DNA of 39,040 bases from an uncultured Lachnospiraceae bacterium (GTDB taxonomy: Bacteria > Bacillota > Clostridia > Lachnospirales > Lachnospiraceae): the NCBI GenBank assembly GCA_947167155.1, contig CAMVHB010000018.1, positions 1 to 39,040 on the forward strand. The letters run 5' to 3'. Below, piece after piece: positions 23,992 to 31,832 of this stretch. The notes under the pieces were generated by a model that was not told where the DNA came from, made no database searches, and saw nothing but the letters and a program-made list of their open reading frames with translations. Numbering within the stretch: the stretch's first letter is position 1; the number at the start of each line of letters is the position of its first letter. The position numbers and the translations under genes were made by a program.

Positions 23992-24957
23992 ATGAACTTC
24001 AATATAGATGAAAATTTTCTTTCAGCCGAGACACGCCTTGGATACAGCATCCCTGTTTACCTTAAGCACATATGGGCATCCGCAATGCGTATATATGACG
24101 AAGTTGAAAAGGTCTGCATCCGCCACGGGCTCAGATTGTTTGCTGACTCCGGTACCCTTCTGGGCGCAGTAAGAGAAAAGGGGATGATCCCCTGGGATGA
24201 CGATCTTGACGTTGCAATGACACGTCATGACTTTGACGAACTCGTGAAGCACAAAAAAGAGCTTCCGTCGGATTTTCATATTTACGGGAAATACCTTCGT
24301 CCCCATATCGAATTTCGCGGCCTGTACAGGATAATGAATGCCGAGGGCTTCATTATCACGGAGGAATTTCTTGAAAGGAACTACGACTGTCCCTTCCCTA
24401 TGGGGATAGATATCTCGATCCTTGACAATATGCCAAAGGATCCCGAACTTTTTTCGACGATCAGGGATCTTCTGACCTTTATCGTCTACAAGGTCGATGC
24501 GCTGGATCACAATCCAAAAGACGCCTCCGCAATAGCAGACGCGAAGGCCGTTTTTGAGATGACTCATTACAGGCCCGCCGGCGTGGAAAAGGATAATACA
24601 GTCTTTGCCCTTATCGGGCTCTATGAAACATTATGCAGAAGCGTTCCGGACAAGGCCTCGGATGAATACATACTCTGGGCGAATACCATTAGTCACGGCG
24701 CGAAGCGTCATTGGAAAAAAAACCTTTTCAAAAAAACCTCCCGTGTGCCCTTTGAAAACGGCACTGTACTCATCCCTGCGGATTACGACGAGATCCTCAG
24801 AGACTATTACGGAGATTATTTATTAAGACCCGATGAAGATCACCGCGTTCCTCCCCACTCCGTCTTCAATGATTATATTGATTCACTGAGGGAATATTGC
24901 AGGGCGCAGGGGGATTATTCCATAATGAAAAGATGTCATCTGGAGGACTACATCTGA
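23992..24957 (+). CDS. LicD family protein (copy 3)
   Basis: LicD-type protein of 321 aa from the ATG at 23992. The signature is at 54-74: GTLLGAVREKGMIPWDDDLD, then V. It is more diverged from copies 1 and 2 (LKHIWASAMRIYDEVEKVC where they have MKRAWAAE). A TTG at 23956 would add 12 residues. I prefer 23992 because the protein then begins like its paralogues and a TATAAT (23946-23951) sits at a fitting distance upstream. Neither start has a clear Shine-Dalgarno. The gene is divergent from flgM and ends one base before the ECF S component, so the two form a tight pair. Substrate unknown. Confidence 0.82.
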   Translation: MNFNIDENFLSAETRLGYSIPVYLKHIWASAMRIYDEVEKVCIRHGLRLFADSGTLLGAVREKGMIPWDDDLDVAMTRHDFDELVKHKKELPSDFHIYGKYLRPHIEFRGLYRIMNAEGFIITEEFLERNYDCPFPMGIDISILDNMPKDPELFSTIRDLLTFIVYKVDALDHNPKDASAIADAKAVFEMTHYRPAGVEKDNTVFALIGLYETLCRSVPDKASDEYILWANTISHGAKRHWKKNLFKKTSRVPFENGTVLIPADYDEILRDYYGDYLLRPDEDHRVPPHSVFNDYIDSLREYCRAQGDYSIMKRCHLEDYI

Positions 24958-24958
24958 C

Positions 24959-25522
24959 ATGGGAGAAAACAAAAACAGGACACTTTACAAGAAAAGCCTT
25001 TTGTCCCTCACCTATTCAGCGATGCTGATCGCTATCGGAGTGATCCTCGGCTTTCTGAAACTCCCCTTAAATCCCTTTGTGGAGCTTCGGTTTCAGCAGA
25101 TACCTATCGCGATCTCCGGCTTTCTCCTCGGTCCCTTCTACGGAGGAGCCGTCGGTGCGCTTACGGATATCCTCTCCTACTTCGTCCATCCGACCGGAGA
25201 GTTTTTTCCCGGCTTCACATTGAGTTCTGCTCTTACAGGAGTGATATTTGCCCTTTTCATGTACAAAAAGCCCTTTTCATTTTTGAGGACTCTTTTTGCC
25301 TCCCTTGTAAATTCCCTCGTTACAAACTTCCTTTTGAACTGCATATGGCTTTCAATGCTTTACAATACAACATTTTCGGCAGCCTTTTTGATGCGGCTGC
25401 CGAAAAATCTCATCATGATACCCGTGGATATCATTATCTTTTCAATTGTTGCAAAACTCGTCTATTCTATTTTCCGGCGAAACTCCTCATCACGCTCCGG
25501 TACCACTGAGCAGACTCATTGA
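24959..25522 (+). CDS. ECF transporter S component, folate (FolT) type
   Basis: A 187-aa integral membrane protein, the substrate-binding subunit of an energy-coupling-factor vitamin transporter. It has about six hydrophobic segments. The block ELRFQQIPIAISGFLLGP, then GALTDILSYFVHPTGEFFPGFTLSSALTG, is the pattern of FolT-like S components. The shared EcfA/EcfA'/EcfT module is not in the window; in related genomes it lies near rplM. The ribosome binding site GGAGG is inside the end of licD3, with one base between stop and start. The last 56 bp overlap the 3' end of the GH5 gene on the other strand. Confidence 0.85.
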   Translation: MGENKNRTLYKKSLLSLTYSAMLIAIGVILGFLKLPLNPFVELRFQQIPIAISGFLLGPFYGGAVGALTDILSYFVHPTGEFFPGFTLSSALTGVIFALFMYKKPFSFLRTLFASLVNSLVTNFLLNCIWLSMLYNTTFSAAFLMRLPKNLIMIPVDIIIFSIVAKLVYSIFRRNSSSRSGTTEQTH

Positions 25523-27098
25523 GGTCGCTCTCTAAATAGCCCCCTTCCGTCTTTGTGCATTCCGGTCTGAATATCGCGGAGGACTCAGCCTTGTTTGAGA
25601 TGCTCCACTCTATGAAGGAAAGACCATTATTCTCTATAACGCTCCTCCACTCATTCGCAGATGCTATGTCACAGCTCCCGTTTCCTGATGCATCGGTAAT
25701 GGAGCTCTCTGTGATGAACACGGGAAGACCGGAGGAGACGCATTCGTTCACGCGGTTTCTGAGATTGTCCTTGTGGGTTCCCGCGTAGAAGTGGAAAGCA
25801 TACATTATGTTATCGAATGAGAGCGGATTTCTCTTGGCGTCGTTTATGTCCTGGCTCCAGGTATTCGTGCCGACGATGATCACAGAATCAGGATCGTTTG
25901 CCCTGATAACGGGGATCACTGCCTCTGCGTAAGGCTTGATCTCGTTGTCCCAGTTCGAGCCATTCGGCTCATTACAGATCTCCCAGATGATGTTTGAATA
26001 TTTTGAATATTTCTTTGTCATAAAGTCAAAGAATTCTATGGCCTCGCTCTTGTGTATGAGAGGATTTCCGTCCGAAAGTATGTGCCAGTCCACGATCACA
26101 TACATGCCAAGCTCTCCTGCCGCTGCGATACCCTTGTCAAGGAGGGCGATGAGCTCATCCCTGTTCCCTCCGCTGCAGAAGCCGCCGTACTCCTGCGTGT
26201 ACATGGCAAGCCTGATAACATTTGCTCCCCAGTCATCCCGGAAGTACTGGAAGGTTCCCTTGTTCACATACATGGGATACCAGGCAAGACCGTGGGTGCT
26301 GACACCCTGAAGCCTGATGAGCTGCCCCTGCGAATTTACAAGCTTTCCTCCGACCACGGAAAGAGGCGAGATCGCAGCCTCCGTTGCAGAAGGGGTAAGG
26401 ACTGCGCGGGCGCGCTCCTCCTTGAAGCCTTCCCCGATGAGGTTTCCGGAAGCAGTCTGTGAAGGTTCTTCACTGCTGCCGGACTGGCCGCCGGAATTGC
26501 CTGAACCGCCGCCGGGCTCTGCGCTGTTTTCAGAGCTCTTTCCCTTTGCTGAGGCGCTTTCACCGGTCACGGTCTTGTAATTGACCTCGTAATCATCCCA
26601 GACATCATTACTTTCCGATACCGTGATCAAACCGCCTATATTTCTTGTCTGTCCCGCATCAACCGTACTGTTCCAGTCAGCTCCCGGAGTTATGGTAAGG
26701 ACTGTCCCCGCAAGGGAATGGTTCATATTCCAGGAGGACTCTATTACCGTATCGGAAGGGACAGTGATCGAAAGGACCCAGTCATGGATCTGGGAAGACG
26801 AATTGTTGATTATCGAGACATCATACTGTGAATGAGAATCCCAGCCGCTCTTTTTTTCGATAAGGGCAAGGACATCTGACTCCTTCTTTTCCAAAACGAC
26901 ATCGGTGTCGCTTGTTTTTGCTGATGTCTCCTTTATTGAAACCGCATTTGAGAGCGGCGCGCTTGAAGAAGCGCTGTTTGTTGAATCACTTTTTGAGACA
27001 GCAGCGCTTCCTGCTCCACAGGCAGAAAAAAGCAGGGAAGAAGCAAGGAGAACCCCGGCTAAAAGAAACGCCCTTATTGACATACCGTTCTTTTTCAT
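25467..27098 (-). CDS. GH5 endoglucanase lipoprotein with CBM2-like module
   Basis: A 543-aa surface cellulase. Residues 1-27 are a lipoprotein signal with lipobox L-F-S-A-C (Cys 27). A Ser-rich linker follows, then a CBM2-like beta module at about 84-178 (WDSHSQYDVSIINNSSS, VESSWNMN-type Trp positions), a Gly/Ser linker (195-220), and a GH5 catalytic domain at about 245-540 that looks like subfamily 2. Visible catalytic features are DWH at 337-339, acid/base Glu 377 in NEPNG, HFY near 436 and nucleophile Glu 464 in FITESS. It should cut beta-1,4-glucans at the cell surface. The start overlaps the ddl stop (TGATG) with TAGGAG upstream, so a cellulase is translationally coupled to a cell-wall gene, which is odd. 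Confidence 0.92.
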   Translation of the reverse strand: MKKNGMSIRAFLLAGVLLASSLLFSACGAGSAAVSKSDSTNSASSSAPLSNAVSIKETSAKTSDTDVVLEKKESDVLALIEKKSGWDSHSQYDVSIINNSSSQIHDWVLSITVPSDTVIESSWNMNHSLAGTVLTITPGADWNSTVDAGQTRNIGGLITVSESNDVWDDYEVNYKTVTGESASAKGKSSENSAEPGGGSGNSGGQSGSSEEPSQTASGNLIGEGFKEERARAVLTPSATEAAISPLSVVGGKLVNSQGQLIRLQGVSTHGLAWYPMYVNKGTFQYFRDDWGANVIRLAMYTQEYGGFCSGGNRDELIALLDKGIAAAGELGMYVIVDWHILSDGNPLIHKSEAIEFFDFMTKKYSKYSNIIWEICNEPNGSNWDNEIKPYAEAVIPVIRANDPDSVIIVGTNTWSQDINDAKRNPLSFDNIMYAFHFYAGTHKDNLRNRVNECVSSGLPVFITESSITDASGNGSCDIASANEWRSVIENNGLSFIEWSISNKAESSAIFRPECTKTEGGYLESDLNESAQWYRSVMRSFAGK

Positions 27099-28330
27099 CA
27101 GCTTTTTGCTCCTATAGACGAAAGTGAAGCGTGTGAAAGGATATTCGTATCAAAGGAAAAGGTGAGCGCATCATTCTCTCTGGTCTTTTTCATAGCAAGA
27201 TCGATTATCTTGTCGATAAGAGCACTGTACTCGATCCCGAGAGGTTCAAAAAGGTAGAAGGCGAGACTTCCCGGGATGGTATTAAGCTCGTTAAGATAGA
27301 GCTGTCCCGTCTCCTCGTCTATCATGAAATCTATTCTCGCGACTCCCGAGCAGCCAAGAACCTGAAAGGCCTTTACGGCAAGTTTCCTTATCTCCTCCCT
27401 CTGGAAGGATGAAAGCTCTGCCGGAAGTTTTCTTGAAACAGATGTCGCCATCGAACCGGACTTTGCCCCCGAAAAGCTCTTCGCGCCCTTTGAGCCGCCC
27501 TCATATTTGTCAGCATAGGAGAGGATGTCCTTTGTATGGAGGGGTTCCTCGCATTCCGACGCCTCGGCCTTGTTCTCATCCCCGAGCACTGCGCAGTTGA
27601 TCTCCCGAAGATTTGTAATGGCATGCTCTACAATTATCTTTCTCGAATAACGAAATGCGTCATCAACAGAGTGGAGAAGCTCGTCCCTGGTCTTTGCGAC
27701 CGAGATCCCCACCGAGGAGCCGAGATTGTAGGGCTTCACGATCACGGGATAGCCCACATGCTCTTCAATAGACGTTATCATATAGTCCATTCTGGCGTAA
27801 TCCGAAAGCGTATAGCAAAATCCGTCGAGCACCGGTATCCCGTTCTCCCGAAGGATCACCTTTGAAGCGTATTTGTCCATTCCGAGGGCCGAAGGAGTCA
27901 CGTCGCAGCCTGCGAAGGGAACACCTATGGTCTTCAGATATCCCTGAAGAGTCCCGTCCTCGACATTCGTACCGTGAACCACCGGAAATACCATATCTAT
28001 CGGGATGGGCGAGGAATAGATATCCTTCTTCAAAAGTTTCTTCTTCGCGGGGAAAGGCGTGAGGAAAAATTCACCGCTTTCCTTTACGATAATAACCCTC
28101 TGCGATGTAGAAATGAGAGCATCAATATCCCTGTAGCTTTCGATCTGTCCCACCTTTTCACCCACAAAAAGGCTTGAGTCCTTTGTCATATATACGGGAG
28201 TGATCACATATTTTTCTGGGTCCATATTCTGTACAGCCTGAAGCGCGGAAATGATAGAGACCTCGTGCTCCACACTCCTGCCGCCGAAAACCACGGCTAC
28301 TCTGAGTTTTCCTGTCTGGGGTTCGCTCAT
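27098..28330 (-). CDS. ddl: D-alanine--D-alanine ligase family protein
   Basis: ATP-grasp ligase of 410 aa that joins two D-amino acids for peptidoglycan. Motifs: GGRSVEHEVSIISA (16-29), VVHGTNVEDGTLQGYL (117-132), KPYNLGSSVGIS (199-210), and metal ligands D334 (RIDF), E348 and N350 (ELN). The loop DKY (274-276), containing the Tyr expected of D-Ala-D-Ala enzymes, is kept. Two oddities: the usual N-T-x-PG-F/M-T segment reads NTIPGSLAFYLFEP (350-363), and a Gly/Ser/Lys-rich insertion follows the loop at about 278-297. It follows the Mur ligase by 17 bp and overlaps the GH5 start by one base. The second amino acid might be D-Ala or another residue. Confidence 0.88.
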   Translation of the reverse strand: MSEPQTGKLRVAVVFGGRSVEHEVSIISALQAVQNMDPEKYVITPVYMTKDSSLFVGEKVGQIESYRDIDALISTSQRVIIVKESGEFFLTPFPAKKKLLKKDIYSSPIPIDMVFPVVHGTNVEDGTLQGYLKTIGVPFAGCDVTPSALGMDKYASKVILRENGIPVLDGFCYTLSDYARMDYMITSIEEHVGYPVIVKPYNLGSSVGISVAKTRDELLHSVDDAFRYSRKIIVEHAITNLREINCAVLGDENKAEASECEEPLHTKDILSYADKYEGGSKGAKSFSGAKSGSMATSVSRKLPAELSSFQREEIRKLAVKAFQVLGCSGVARIDFMIDEETGQLYLNELNTIPGSLAFYLFEPLGIEYSALIDKIIDLAMKKTRENDALTFSFDTNILSHASLSSIGAKS

Positions 28331-28347
28331 ATTTTATGCTCCTTTTT

Positions 28348-30060
28348 TTAATAATTTTCCGGAAGATCGTTTTCAAGCAGTATAAATTTGTGCCGGCTCG
28401 ACCTGATCCCTTTATATGCGTATTCTATCGCTTCCTTCACATCGTTGAAAACGAAGATCCTTTCTTCGTCAAAGCCTTCATTTAGAGCGCCTTTTTTGAT
28501 GGCATTTACATTCTTTTCAGAAAGCCCCTTTGTACCGGCGACAAGGATAATATAGTCCATATGAAACTCTGCCATATATCTTCCGAAGGCTTCGTTGTAC
28601 TCCTCCTGCTTTTCCCCGAGTTCGACCATTCCGGGAGTCACCACTATCTTCTCCCCGTCCTTGAAGAGAGCCATGGTCATCACTGCAGCCCTTGAGCCGA
28701 CGGGATTTGAATTGTAGGCGTCATCCACCATGGTGACATTATCCCCGCCCGGTCGCAGGCACATCCTATGTTCCGCAGGACGAAGCCTTCGCACCGGAAC
28801 TATCAGCTCTGAAAGCTCAATCCCCATGACAGATGAAACACTTATGGCAGCGAGCACATTTATAACATTATAGCCCCCTATGAGCTGCATTGCAAAAGCC
28901 GCTTTTTCCCCCTTCGGAGAGGTGACGACAAATGAAGTCCCCGACTGGTCAGCCTTTATATCAGAGGCGGTAAAGCCGTTTACCTTTACTTCATCCCCTG
29001 TCTGATACCATATTATCTTTTCGTATGAGTTTCTCGAAGCCTCTTCATCCCTTATGTTTTCGTCATCAGCATTCAGGAATATCATCCCGCCGTTTTTCGT
29101 CACGCTGTCAAAGAGCTCGAACTTCGTCTTTTTGACATTTGAGATATCGCCGAAGGTCTCAAGATGCTGGGGTCCTACTGCAGTGATGACGCCGTGATCG
29201 GGCTCCACCATATCGCAGAGTTCCTTGATGTCACCGACATTTCTTGCCCCCATCTCGCAGAGGAAGATGCGGTCGCTCCCCTTCATATTTTCCCTGATCG
29301 TCCTTACAACCCCCATCGGAGTATTGAAAGATGAGGGTGTCGCGCAGACCTGATACTTCACGGACAGAAGATCCCGGAGGAAGAATTTGACCGAGGTCTT
29401 CCCGTAGGAGCCCGTGATCCCTATCACGATGAGCCCGTTTTCCCTCATCTTTGAAAGCTTCTTTTTTGCGTCGTTGATGAAGGATGAGGCCACCGCCTTT
29501 TCAACGGGCGATATCAATATTGCGGAAAGCATTATGGAATAAGGCGTCAATGCCGTCATGAAAAGAAGGCCGCCGGAAAGGAAGGCGATCGCAAGCAGAA
29601 GATCCTTCAGAATGAAGAATGGAATGAAAAAAAGAGCCGCCGGGATAATGAATGTAAAGATGATATGCGTGCACAAAAGCCGCTTTGCCCGGCTCGTCAT
29701 CACAAGAGGCTTCTTTGACCCGGCCTTTTCAACGAAGCGGTAGCCTCCCGCTATGCCGTCCGAAAGGAAGAAGGAAAATACCGCGGCAACAATGGCGATC
29801 ACGGCGCACATCACAGTAAATGATCTGGTATAGACATAGATGCGATAAAGCAGCAGGAAAAATACGCCAACGAAGGCAAAGCCCATGGTGGTCGGGATTA
29901 TGTTCTGACGCGGCATGTTCTTCGAGAGCCACCTTTTGTAATCACTTCTCTTGTAGCTTGAAAGCTGGAACATGTGGATCGAATAAAGGGAAAGTGATCT
30001 GAAAGCAAAGATCGCCGAAACAATGATGACAGAAAATAATATTAAAAAGACTGTTTCCAT
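28348..30060 (-). CDS. MurF-like Mur ligase with N-terminal membrane domain
   Basis: A 570-aa ATP-dependent amide ligase of the Mur family. Residues 1-185 form about five membrane segments in place of the UDP-binding domain of MurF. The ligase part has P-loop GITGSYGKTS (214-223), SSFNTPMG, EMGARNVGDI, VGPQHLETFG, NADDENIR, GYNVINVLAAI and MVDDAYNSNP; the last matches the MurF DSYNANP motif. It probably adds an amino acid or dipeptide, perhaps the Ddl product, to a membrane-bound acceptor. The ATG at 30060 (METVFLIL) has GGAGG seven bases upstream and overlaps the hydrolase stop. A GTG one codon earlier is less well spaced. Confidence 0.85.
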   Translation of the reverse strand: METVFLILFSVIIVSAIFAFRSLSLYSIHMFQLSSYKRSDYKRWLSKNMPRQNIIPTTMGFAFVGVFFLLLYRIYVYTRSFTVMCAVIAIVAAVFSFFLSDGIAGGYRFVEKAGSKKPLVMTSRAKRLLCTHIIFTFIIPAALFFIPFFILKDLLLAIAFLSGGLLFMTALTPYSIMLSAILISPVEKAVASSFINDAKKKLSKMRENGLIVIGITGSYGKTSVKFFLRDLLSVKYQVCATPSSFNTPMGVVRTIRENMKGSDRIFLCEMGARNVGDIKELCDMVEPDHGVITAVGPQHLETFGDISNVKKTKFELFDSVTKNGGMIFLNADDENIRDEEASRNSYEKIIWYQTGDEVKVNGFTASDIKADQSGTSFVVTSPKGEKAAFAMQLIGGYNVINVLAAISVSSVMGIELSELIVPVRRLRPAEHRMCLRPGGDNVTMVDDAYNSNPVGSRAAVMTMALFKDGEKIVVTPGMVELGEKQEEYNEAFGRYMAEFHMDYIILVAGTKGLSEKNVNAIKKGALNEGFDEERIFVFNDVKEAIEYAYKGIRSSRHKFILLENDLPENY

Positions 30061-30863
30061 CACTTATCCTCCGGCCGAAAGAGATAGCTTTTGATTATGC
30101 CCCTGAAAGTATTTATATCCTCTATGAAGCAGTAATGCCCTGTATTTTTGATGACGGAGAGTCCGGAGTTTCTGATGAGGGAATTCATTTTTTCTCCATC
30201 CGAAAGCGGTGTCGCCGTATCCTTCTCTCCCCAGATCAGAAGAGTCTCATAAGGTATCTTTGAAAGGCAGTCGGTTAAGTCTTCGTTTATCGCCATCACC
30301 ATTGCCTGCTTCATAATGGGCGTTGAATTCCTGTAATCAGCACTGCCCTGGCGCGAAAACCAGAGGTCTATCATATCGGGAGCGAGCTGATGGACAAAAT
30401 CATTTTGGAATACTTTTTTTAAGAATTTGTAACGGAGGATCGAGCACTTCTGCTTGAAGGTCTTCTTTGCCTTAAGTCCCGCGGAATCAAGGAGGATAAG
30501 TTTTTCTATATCAAAGGGAATGGTCTTTTGATCGCGGGAGGTGAGCTTTATTATTATCCTTCCGCCGTAGCTGTGGCCGAGGAGGATCACATTTTTTACA
30601 GCAAGCTCTGAGAGAAAGCGGATCAGAAAGTCTGCGTATTCATCCACGTTCCAGGCTCTATCGGGCTCCCTTGTCTCTCCGAAGCCCGGAAGATCAAGCC
30701 TTATCACGCGATAGTCCGGGGACTCTGAAACTATGAAGGATGAGATGCTCTCATAGACGCTCATGTCGGTCCCCCAGCCCTGGAGGATCACAAGGGTATG
30801 GGGAGCGAGTGCGCTTCCCTCTGATATGTAGCTTATATCAATTCCATCAACGTTTACGGTCAT
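30060..30863 (-). CDS. Alpha/beta hydrolase
   Basis: A 267-aa alpha/beta-hydrolase-fold protein of unknown substrate, with no signal peptide. Nucleophile Ser 98 sits in GHSYGG; the acid is in WGEKDTATP and the His in NTGHYCF. The oxyanion segment is LQGWGTDMS near residue 27, and LDLPGFGET follows. A short lid with many Lys and Phe residues lies at about 145-175. The start is the ATG at 30863. Upstream codons would run through a leader hairpin and lack a ribosome binding site; AAGGA is present but very close to the ATG. First gene of the hydrolase-Mur ligase-ddl-GH5 operon. Hydrolases next to membrane Mur ligases suggest envelope precursor trimming, but this is inference. Confidence 0.85.
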   Translation of the reverse strand: MTVNVDGIDISYISEGSALAPHTLVILQGWGTDMSVYESISSFIVSESPDYRVIRLDLPGFGETREPDRAWNVDEYADFLIRFLSELAVKNVILLGHSYGGRIIIKLTSRDQKTIPFDIEKLILLDSAGLKAKKTFKQKCSILRYKFLKKVFQNDFVHQLAPDMIDLWFSRQGSADYRNSTPIMKQAMVMAINEDLTDCLSKIPYETLLIWGEKDTATPLSDGEKMNSLIRNSGLSVIKNTGHYCFIEDINTFRGIIKSYLFRPEDK

Positions 30864-30880
30864 GTCCTTATCACACAAAT

Positions 30881-30949
30881 CGACCCGGCAGAGCACCCCC
30901 CTGCCCCGCCGGGTCGAATCAAAAATCAATCGATCGTTTTTGAATAGTA
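30881..30949 (-). promoter_or_regulatory. Candidate promoter and structured leader of the hydrolase-murF-ddl operon
   Basis: On the minus strand a possible extended -10, TGT-TACTAT, lies at 30944-30952, with no good -35. The transcript would then carry a 9-bp GC-rich stem, CGACCCGGC/GCCGGGTCG (30908-30916 with 30881-30889), with a G-rich 18-nt loop, ending 17 nt before the start codon. An internal GGCAG/CTGCC pairing competes with it. The stem is not followed by a T-run, so it is not a clear terminator. Confidence 0.4.
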
Positions 30950-30974
30950 ACACATTTCAGAAAAAAAGGAAACC

Positions 30975-31832
30975 TCAAAAAATCACCCTCCATATGATGT
31001 AAAGCAGCAGCAGATGTGCGGGATAGAAAATATAGAAAAAGTACTTTCTCTGCCGGCCCTTTGAGCCGTTGTACATGGCTATCGGAAGGATATCGATAAG
31101 GGCTATGAGCTCGGTCCTTGAGGTTGTAAACACAAGGATGACCACTGAAAACGTGAAGGCAAGGAGCCGCCGGAACTTAAAGCCATAAGTCACGACCTCA
31201 TAGATATCCTCCCTGCCGTTCCTTGTTTCGCGCCGCATCACACGGCCGTTCCCGGTCTCCCCCATGAAATACATGATGAGGCATGCCGCGACTCCTCCCG
31301 CGGCATAATCGGTCAAGAGCAGCTTCCCCGCGTATATGGAGAGGGCCGCTATGAAAAAGGAGGCGACATATGAGATTATCCTTAGAAAAATGCTCTCGCA
31401 CGCCCTTCTCGTAAGAAACTCCACAAGGGTTATCGCAAGCCCTGCCAGAAGAAGGGTGATCATCACATTCTGATAGCCGGTATAGAAGAAGGACTTATTG
31501 AAAGCAAGGTCAAAGGGTATCTCAGAGATCAGCGCGAATATGAAAAGACGAAACAGGTACTTTGCCCTGTTTCTCGTATGATAAAAGCCCTCGGCAAGAA
31601 GGAATATGAAGATGGGAAAGGCTATACGCCCGATGCCGCGTCCTATCTGATAGACAGCCTGTATGTCAAGCCCCGTGAATGGACCTGCTATCACCATCCG
31701 CCCGGACATCAGATCCGGATATTTCCCGCTCAAAAGCGGAGCAATGAGGACATAGGTGATATGGTCTATCAGCATCGTAACGATGGCTATTACCTTGAGG
31801 GTAAAACCCGTTACCCTGTTTTCGTCAGTCAT
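30975..31832 (-). CDS. TraX family membrane protein
   Basis: A 285-aa protein with about eight hydrophobic segments and the TraX-like pattern: LKVIAIVTMLIDHI near residue 12, GRIAFPIFIFLLAEGFYHTRN near 67, LFIFALISEIPFDLAF, and the carboxyl FYIFYPAHLLLLYII. TraX of the F plasmid is linked to pilin acetylation. Chromosomal homologues in Firmicutes are common and mostly uncharacterised, probably membrane acyltransferase-like. No conjugation genes are nearby. It overlaps the preceding gene by eight bases. It is the last gene of the five-gene phosphorelay run. Confidence 0.8.
   Translation of the reverse strand: MTDENRVTGFTLKVIAIVTMLIDHITYVLIAPLLSGKYPDLMSGRMVIAGPFTGLDIQAVYQIGRGIGRIAFPIFIFLLAEGFYHTRNRAKYLFRLFIFALISEIPFDLAFNKSFFYTGYQNVMITLLLAGLAITLVEFLTRRACESIFLRIISYVASFFIAALSIYAGKLLLTDYAAGGVAACLIMYFMGETGNGRVMRRETRNGREDIYEVVTYGFKFRRLLAFTFSVVILVFTTSRTELIALIDILPIAMYNGSKGRQRKYFFYIFYPAHLLLLYIIWRVIF

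Noticed and set aside
27098-28330. Ddl as a vancomycin-resistance D-Ala-D-Lac ligase (VanA/VanB type)
   Set aside because: The KPYNLGSSVGIS and DKY segments follow the D-Ala-D-Ala type, and no vanH, vanX, vanR or vanS genes are nearby.
30975-31832. TraX-like gene as evidence of a conjugative element
   Set aside because: No relaxase, mating-pair, integrase or attachment-site features are present; chromosomal TraX-like genes are common in this group.
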